Assembly: GCF_000001735.4 (NCBI RefSeq)
Contig: NC_003075.7
Span: forward strand, 10,107,001-10,171,000
DNA: 64,000 bases
Direction: 5' to 3'
Origin: Arabidopsis thaliana
Taxonomy: Eukaryota; Streptophyta; Magnoliopsida; Brassicales; Brassicaceae
Position 1 is the first letter of the stretch; the number at the start of each line of letters is the position of its first letter. This document shows, in pieces, positions 57,310 through 64,000 of the stretch. A program made the position numbers and the translations under genes. The notes beneath the pieces are model-generated. The model was given only the letters and a program-made list of their open reading frames with translations. It was not told where the DNA came from and ran no database searches.

Positions 57310-60301
57310 TTCATCATCACCAATAATCTCATCACTAAAGAAAAAAAATTAGGGTTTTGTTTTTTTTTGGTTACCCCCAAAATTAAAAATCAAAACTTTA
57401 GGGTTGGTTTGGGATTTAAAGAAGGAGAAAAAAATGGGTTTTTGTTTTTGTTTTGTTTACCCACTGTACTTTGTAAGCATTGATGATGAATACCCTCAGA
57501 GGAAAAACCAAAAGAAGAAAAAAAATGTGTTTTTTTTTAAAATTAATTTAGGGTTTTTGATATTTCACCATCAAAGTCAGTAGATACAGCTTCGTATAAG
57601 CTTTGTCTGCAGCTGCTGTTGTTTGTTGCAGAGAGTCATCAAAAGCACTGTGTCTGAAATGATTTTTAACCACAAGCCTGCAATAACAAAAACAAAGAAA
57701 CAATCTCATAAGAACAAATCTTTACACATATATATATACATAAATGCTTATATATATATATATATATGTTACATCCTTATCGACTTTTTCTACAGATGAC
57801 TTTCATTCATATATACACATAATTAAGATATCAGTTATTCTGATTCGAATTTATGCTCTACTCATTGTAGATCTGACATATCACAACAATTGATAAAACG
57901 GGTTTAAAGTTAATGATCGTGATTAAAGAAGAAGGAGCTAGAAGAAGAATCAGAAGCTATGATAAATAATTAAGCTGAATCAACTGCTTTCGGCTGAAGC
58001 GATTATCAATGGAGGGCTTTAAAGAGTAAGAAGACAAAAAATGCAGAAATCGAGTTTTAAGCTTTTCTTCTCTATATAAAGATTTTGGTGTTTCTAATTA
58101 TGAAAGAAAAAGAGTTGTTTCATAGTAACCAACAAGAAGATTAAATCAATTTAAAAATTCTTAAAAAGGAATCATTATTGATGTGTTCTGGATTCTATGC
58201 AGATCACAGGTGTCAAGCTCTTGGCTTTGAGATTATATGAAACCAAAATTTTAAAGCAAATTAAAGGAACAAATACACTTCTTTCTACAGTGAAATTCTC
58301 ATCAAGAAATAAAAATCTTAGATCTAGAATTGTTTTTTTGGAATCAGAATTAAGTATAAACACGAAATTCAGATTCTTTCTATGAAAAAGATTGGTTTTT
58401 GTTTGTTTCTCGGAAAATTCGATGAGATAAATTGAGACTTACAGAAGAAACAGAGGAGCTTGAGCTTGGAGTTAGTAGTAGTAGGTGACGAAGAAAGAGG
58501 GCTATAGGGTTTTAGGGATTTGTATATAAGAAATAAAAATCCGAGAAAATTGGAATTTCTTTGATGGTGATTTTAAAGGAGTGATCATCAGATGGGGAGA
58601 GAGATATTGGGCATAAACTTTGATTTTATTTCCATTTTTGCCCTTCATTACATTACTTATTCACGGAATTGCCACGGTCCTCTACAAAATATCTGTATTA
58701 AATTATCATCCTCAGTAATTTGATTTCAGGTGAGAAAAATTATTTGATATTTTCGTTTGTTTTTGGCAATAAAAACACAAGAAAATATTTAAAGAAGTTT
58801 TTTTTGGCAGCTATTATATCAAGAAGTTGTGAACATAAATGCTATAGAAATGTTAGAAACAAATCAATGCGTGAATATGAGAAATCATATTATCTCATGT
58901 CACATGTATATTTATGTAGGAGAGGAGAACAAACAAAAAAACAATTCACTTTGTCCAAGTGTCCTTAGGATTTTAGTTTGTTCATAGAAATAGAATTCGA
59001 TTAATACTCAATAATCTACTCTATGATATGTTTCGATCATAAAAAATGCTACATGTTTTATGTTTTCAAAATAGGTTTGGTCTATCATTCTTTACATGTA
59101 AAGCTCATGGTTTTCCACCAATTCCTTCGGAACATAGATTTAGATAGATAAAAGATTCATACCGCAATATAAACATATCTCTCATTCTCAAGCTAGTTTT
59201 CCAAGTTTTTATCTACTTGCTTTAAAAAAGGAACTCTCGCGGTCTCGCCTACACTCTTAGTCTTTTTGTTCTCCGACATGATTAATATTGTATATTCAGA
59301 ACATTTTGCAGAGTAAACTCGACCCTCTCTCTTGAGCATAAAGCTCGAATCCTTCCTCTGTTTTTTTATTATCTATTTGGTTTGAGGTCTTTTAATTTTA
59401 GATATGTGAGTAAATTATTTATATTTTGTTTATGTGTTTAAAGTTTGCTTATGTTAATGAAATTTTTTTATAAAAAAATGCTACATGGAAATATATATAC
59501 TGTCCGTATCATAACAATGTTAATTGTTATTTACCAAAAAAATATCTTTATTACGATAAAAACTTATACTATGAATCTTAGAAATTAGAAAAATTGTAAC
59601 TATTATGTGTGAATTTCAAAAATTAATCAAATGAAAAATATGTCGTCAACGACCTTTTTAACTAAATTATCGTATAGGTCTTAGTCAGCCATTGCTCGGG
59701 TTCAAATTTGAAAAGTTTGGGATTTTATATAGAACAAAAAAAATAAAAATTTTATATGAGAAAATGTCTAAATTTAGCAGTTTTTATGATATTTTTCTAT
59801 TTTTAACCATAACATGTACTAGCCTAATAAAAATATAAAAACAAATTTTATTTTGGAGACAATGCAAAACAATTATCAAAGTAAGCACATAATCCAAGCA
59901 AATATCTAAAAATTAAACAAACTATTTTAAAGTAGAAATAACTAAATTTCCGGGATAATGATATTTAAGGAAGAATGAAAACTATTTTAAAACCTATACA
60001 TTTCTTTTCCACCTAACAAATCATATTGATAAAGAAATCCAAACCCCTATTTTAATAACTTACACTATGTCAATCCCACATCACATCACTAGAACTTCAT
60101 GGAAAAAACACGCACAATTTAATTCAAGAATTAGTACAAATCGTTTGCAATTTTAATAATCTAGTAGTATTTTTTTAGTCAAGTGGTATTACACCATACT
60201 CTATTAACTTTAATAAGTACAGATTAGTTATTAGTTAATGTGGTTTGTGGAATTCAATAACTGCGATTAAGAACAAATGACGAAAAAGGGAAAGAAGTAG
60301 A

Positions 60302-60410
60302 GCAAGTGGTTCACGACGGTCTCGAGAGCACGTGTCGCTGTCTTAACGGACACTTGCTCACTTCTCGATCACTGTTGCCTTTACCAGACCACTGCACGTG
60401 TCTGCTTCTT
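60302..60410. promoter_or_regulatory. GC-richer block with two ABRE-type CACGTGTC elements
   Basis: This roughly 110-base block stands out in AT-rich DNA. CACGTGTC is at 60329-60336 and 60395-60402, 66 bp apart and in the same orientation. Paired ABREs form classic ABA-response units. The nearest genes are TCP2 (start 3 kb left) and the small unknown gene (2 kb right), so its target is unclear. Confidence 0.4.
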
Positions 60411-60482
60411 GGTCACCCAAATTTCTGCTTACTTATTTTCTCATGCTTATTTTTTTTTTAATTTTCTGCTTCTGCTCATCCA

Positions 60483-60534
60483 AGTCCTCTAAATGATTAT
60501 TTTTTATTTTTTTGACAATCAGTCCTCTAAATGA
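60483..60534 (-). mobile_element. Poly(T) insertion scar with 14-bp target duplication
   Basis: AGTCCTCTAAATGA occurs exactly at 60483-60496 and 60521-60534. The 24 bases between read TTATTTTTTATTTTTTTGACAATC. On the minus strand that is GATTGTC followed by A-rich sequence, similar in end (TGTC then A run) to the scar at 34366-34424. Confidence 0.65.
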
Positions 60535-62455
60535 ATTTCAATCACTAAAATAGACAACAACGAAAAAAAACCACAACAAAAAACTAAAATTAAGAACCCT
60601 GATTCTTATATATATGTTGCTTGTTAATATCAACCTTATTAATTATAATTGGCCTTGGAGATTTCTATATTTTGTAGTTATACATTTCTTCTTTTCTCAT
60701 CATAGTATTCATGTTACTTGTTTAGTTAGGAAAATAGTAGTTATGTTTATGTTCCTGAATAGTAGTCAATACTGAATATCAAGATTCAGAATACCCATGT
60801 ATATGTTTGCTCGTAATGTAAGATTTGTAAATAACCAATCGTCAAATAACCAAATTATATACGGTCAGTAAAGTTTATATCTCTTTCAATAGTATCAGTC
60901 TATCACGTAGGCATATTATGAGTTTAAGTATTATGCGTTTAATGTGTTACATTCAAAAATTTAATTAGAGTATCCGTATTTTAAATATTTTAAAACCAAA
61001 CTATCAAAAATAATTAGAAAATAAAAACAATGTATGGATCTGAATCTTTACTAGATTCGTATTGTAGTGCGTACTGTTTTGACCACAGTGAGTGATGTGA
61101 TGTTATGATTTTATAAACAGCCTTTTTATTGCACATGTACTATTTTCTGGTCATTGCAACTATGTACTATTACTGCCTTGCACAAAAATAATATATCCAT
61201 AGAATTTTTTTGTGTTGTTAAATCTAACTATTTGAAACACCAAAAATGGACGATGAAGTTAACAAATCGTATGCATTGTAATATTGTATAGGTTGGGTAA
61301 AATTATTCAATTTAAAGATGGGCTAACTGCGAGAGTCATGTATCATTTTTTTCTTTACAAACAAAAAAAGATAAAATCACTAATACAAATCGGAAGTTTT
61401 TCACCGATTTAATGAGTTAAATTATATTTTTATGTTTAAATTGGTTTTAGAGCAAAATAATTTTATACGAAGACTTGCGTTCACATGCTTCTCTTATTTT
61501 ACTATTTCATACAGTTTTTATTTATTTATTTGTGGTATCTAGAAAACCAGAGTAAGTAAAATCAAACGAATTAAACAATTCAAACAACAAAATTGAAATA
61601 TAATTTTTGTTTACTGTATAAACATAAGAAAAGAAAAGAAATCCGACACGAAATTATTTCTTAATCTATTGTGTCAAGTGTTTTGATTAAGAGAGTACAT
61701 TAAAATACAAGTGAAGTTGATGTCCTTTTAAAATGGACCATTAATGAATCTAGTGGGGGCATGACTCATGATTAATTTTGTCTATTAAGCTTCTTACATG
61801 CTCTATATATGGAATAAACCCTAATTGTGATTTGAAATATAGGTCCACCTAGAGGTATATACCTTTCTATTATTAGATTAACTCTAATTAATTTATTATT
61901 ACCCATTTCATGTAAATCAATTCAGACTAGTCTATGAACTAAACTTGGTTAATTTATCTCTCGTCAATCATCGAAGGACCACAACATACATACATATATT
62001 TGTTGCAACATCTAAATAATATATATAAATATATATGTTATAGCATATTATATAAATTATAGCATAGTCAAAGTGAGTTCAACGTCATGTTTCCATCAAG
62101 CCCCAAAACTATGATTAAAGCAGACGAAATAAAATGTGTTACCACCAAGGAACTTACAAAATTTATATGTAAAATTAATTTTCCAAAATAATAATTTGGA
62201 CAATATTATATACTTTAGTTAAGGCCCAGTGTATACTTCACGGCCCATGTTAAGTTTCGGTTTATAACTTTGGTTTGTTTGGTTTAAATGTTCAGACTAG
62301 TTTCCTTTATATGTGGTTTAAAAGTGGAAAGTCTCCAAAAAATTGAAGGCCTTTCCGATAGTTCAGGCTAAATAGAAGGAATCACCGGTCGTCTAAAACA
62401 AGGGAAGATATTTAAACTCATCAGACTCTCCCACCATTTAAAGACTACTACGAAT

Positions 62456-62518
62456 ATGGAGACAAGGTTTCCAAATGTTGCAAAAATCACCCTACATCTT
62501 TATCTCCGACGACAATGA
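62456..62518 (+). CDS. Upstream ORF overlapping the start of the next gene
   Basis: A 20-codon ORF starting at ATG 62456 (METRFPNVAK...) is the first ATG before the small gene and ends with TGA at 62516-62518, overlapping that gene's ATG at 62475 in another frame. If both are in one mRNA it would repress translation of the main ORF. It may simply be an untranslated ATG. Confidence 0.35.
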   Translation: METRFPNVAKITLHLYLRRQ

Positions 62519-62834
62519 TCAGAATAATCTCCAGTACACGAGCTTGAAAGACGTGATCTCAAGTTCCGATGGATTTGGTTCGTTGTTTTGTCACCCACAA
62601 TACAGTGTTCCTTCACAAGATGGTTTTCTCTTGTCAGAGATGGATTCTTCTAACATCGCCATTAGCAACGAGCTCGTGAAAAGAGCAGCCTCGATGTATG
62701 TTCAATCTTCTATGATTGTCATTGCTCCTGACACGAATTGGTTCCAGAGATTCTGTTTGAAGGCTAAGCATCAGGCGGTTGCTGCGATTGATTGTCTTAG
62801 ACCGGTTTGCCGGATTTTCGCTCGGTCTAGTTAA
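62475..62834 (+). CDS. Small protein of unknown function (119 residues)
   Basis: An uninterrupted ORF with codon use unlike the AT-rich flanks and an AT-rich 3' end containing an AAATAAAA-type signal near 62909. The N-terminal half is polar (FISDDNDQNN, SLKDVISSSDGFGSLF, SQDGFLLSEMDSS). The C-terminal half is more hydrophobic and basic: ELVKRAASMYVQSSMIVIAP, then NWFQRFCLKAKHQAVAAIDC and LRPVCRIFARSS. I see no signal peptide and no certain membrane helix, though the last 60 residues could be an amphipathic helical pair. I do not recognise the family. It probably corresponds to an annotated small hypothetical gene in Arabidopsis. Confidence 0.65.
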   Translation: MLQKSPYIFISDDNDQNNLQYTSLKDVISSSDGFGSLFCHPQYSVPSQDGFLLSEMDSSNIAISNELVKRAASMYVQSSMIVIAPDTNWFQRFCLKAKHQAVAAIDCLRPVCRIFARSS

Positions 62835-63023
62835 GAGATGTCTTTAGAAAGGGTGATTCTAATTCTTCTTAGTAATTGTGTAAATATTGTATATAATTTT
62901 AGATTATCAAATAAAATTTCTCAATCATTCAACAGTTTTTTTTTTACTTCACCTGAAGCATAAGAACTCATTTATGAACATCATACCTACGTAGATTAAG
63001 CATCACGCCCAAGTCTTTTCCTT
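62835..63023. other. Convergent 3' flank
   Basis: 3' UTR DNA of the small gene (+) and of the gene at the right edge (-). Nothing else is seen. Confidence 0.5.
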
Positions 63024-63636
63024 TTAACGTTTCTTCTTAGCTCGTTTGGAAGAAGACCTCAACGTCTCTTTTCTCAGATCTTCCGTAGCTTTTGTGTCCA
63101 GGAACGGCTGCAAAATAAGAGCAAAATCTCAAACAAGTTAACACATGAAAAGCCGGGTTCATCAACTTTCACTGTTTAGGTTCCAAGTCTAACAATTTCA
63201 ATCCCAACATCAAAGAACCCTTTGGATTTTATGCCCTTGGTAGTTCTTTGCGTTTAAGCTACTTCTTGGTCCGACCTCGTAGTCCATTATAAGAGTCTGA
63301 TCCTTAGATTAATTCATTGGTTTCATGCTTTGATTTGTATATCTATAGAGTCGATAAGCAACTAATATGATATATAAATCAAGACTCTATTAAGATAGAT
63401 AACAATGGGTTCATTCTACATCTAAATATTGCTACAAGTTCAAACAAACAATGAAGTAGATAGGAAATGGATTTCTAACCTCGTCCTTTCTCTTTTGGAG
63501 CTCCAGAAGCTCTCGGCAAAGAGCAAGACACTCAACGTGGTAAGCAGCAGCTAAATCCTTAATCAAAGCTTTCCTTTTGATGATCCCAATCACTTTCAAA
63601 AGAACCAATTCAAAGCATTTGGTTAGAGAAATCACA
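63024..63636 (-). CDS. 3' part of an unrecognised gene, basic nuclear-type tail (partial)
   Basis: Two exons are supported on the minus strand: 63636-63480 and 63107-63024, joined in phase 0 across a GT..AG intron (GACGAG/GTTAG ... TTTTGCAG/CCGTTC). The upstream exon begins after CTGCAG and carries two bases of codon from an earlier exon outside my reach. The protein reads SLTKCFELVLLKVIGIIKRK, then LIKDLAAAYHVECLALCRELLELQKRKDE, then PFLDTKATEDLRKETLRSSS and KRAKKKR, then stop. It is helical, with a lysine/arginine-rich end that fits a nuclear localisation signal. The N-terminus and function are unknown to me. Confidence 0.65.
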
Positions 63637-64000
63637 CTGCAGAGATATTGAAAGAAGTAAAAATAGCAAGCTGGTGAATCATGATCAGAGCAAAAACATA
63701 AGTATGATCTTAAACATCAATGTTTCATCTTAAAGATAATCCTTCATAGCTATCTATACAGTTGCTTTAAGAATGCAGATTGAGAATCACTAAACTTCCA
63801 TGAATCTTCTTCATTTGATTTTTTTATGAAACTAAGAAACAGAATCAATGTTCACAATCAGTTTTAACTATAATCTCTCACTCAGCAAAGTAAAGAGAAG
63901 CTCTTTCTCTACACTTAGTCAAATTAGTGATTATGCAGGACCAAGGATTTTCGATTAGAACTACAAAAAATGCGAGCTTTGGGTACGATTAAAAAGATCA
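63637..64000 (-). other. Probable intron or upstream part of the edge gene
   Basis: I find no convincing coding exon here on either strand. The AT-rich, T-run-rich minus-strand sequence fits a long intron of the edge gene, whose remaining exons would lie beyond the window. Confidence 0.4.

Larger units (their letters stand above)
57310..62455. other. TCP2 leader and promoter, and 4-kb intergenic region
   Basis: 57310-58510 covers the TCP2 leader with its intron, which holds a TA run at 57749-57767. The promoter lies to the right. From about 58.6 to 62.45 kb I see no gene. Inside are a GC-richer block with two CACGTGTC elements (60302-60405) and a poly(T) scar (60483-60534). The phrase AAAAAATGCTACATG occurs twice, at about 59041 and 59476. 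Confidence 0.55.

Noticed and set aside
1..64000. Search for CRISPR arrays, viral genes, biosynthetic clusters or defence islands
   Set aside because: No regularly spaced repeats, no viral proteins and no clustered enzyme families; the window is an ordinary plant chromosome arm.

Overview
This is nuclear DNA from a flowering plant, almost certainly Arabidopsis thaliana chromosome 4 or a very close relative. Gene order and proteins agree with the interval I know as roughly At4g18290 to At4g18400: KAT2, eIF2B-epsilon, two DUF295-like copies, eIF2-gamma, a small secreted protein, a GH17 glucanase, NCED2, GOX3, DEG5, an Sm-like protein, a five-KH protein, an F-box protein, TCP2 and a small unknown protein. 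Introns are short, with AT-rich interiors and mostly GT..AG ends. Intergenic DNA is very AT-rich. There are no operons, CRISPR arrays or bacterial signals. Locus assignments rest on memory and synteny; no search was run.

Layout: 1-8.3 kb is gene-poor and contains a retroposed 25S rRNA scrap. 8.4-11.5 kb holds KAT2 (+). 11.85-13.98 kb holds intronless eIF2B-epsilon (+). 14.0-19.25 kb is a tandem duplication carrying two DUF295-like copies, the first broken. 19.75-21.59 kb holds eIF2-gamma (+), whose fifth coding intron lacks an AG acceptor. 21.9-22.4 kb encodes a secreted peptide-like precursor (+). 23.2-25.0 kb is a GPI-type beta-1,3-glucanase (-). 25.0-35.7 kb is a gene desert with one possible gene relic and several poly(A)/poly(T) insertion scars. 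35.7-37.4 kb is NCED2 (+). 39.1-41.4 kb is GOX3 (-), divergent from DEG5 (+, 42.2-44.05 kb). Then come the Sm-like gene (-, 44.3-44.7), the KH gene (+, 45.8-48.1), the F-box gene (+, 51.0-52.1), TCP2 (-, 56.2-57.3, with a miR319 site), a small unknown gene (+, 62.5-62.8) and the 3' end of a minus-strand gene at the right edge.

Functional links: eIF2-gamma is the GTPase subunit of eIF2 and eIF2B-epsilon is its nucleotide exchange factor. They lie in the same orientation about 5.8 kb apart, and their upstream regions look homologous, as if one duplicated promoter drives both. KAT2 (guard-cell K+ uptake) and NCED2 (ABA synthesis) both relate to stomatal and ABA biology but are 24 kb apart. GOX3 (photorespiration) and DEG5 (thylakoid lumen protease) are divergent and share an intergenic region with two G-boxes 12 bp apart. 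The least expected signals are the GT..TG intron in eIF2-gamma, a family of target-site-duplication scars (one with a 25S rRNA fragment), and an IDA/CLE-like peptide motif.
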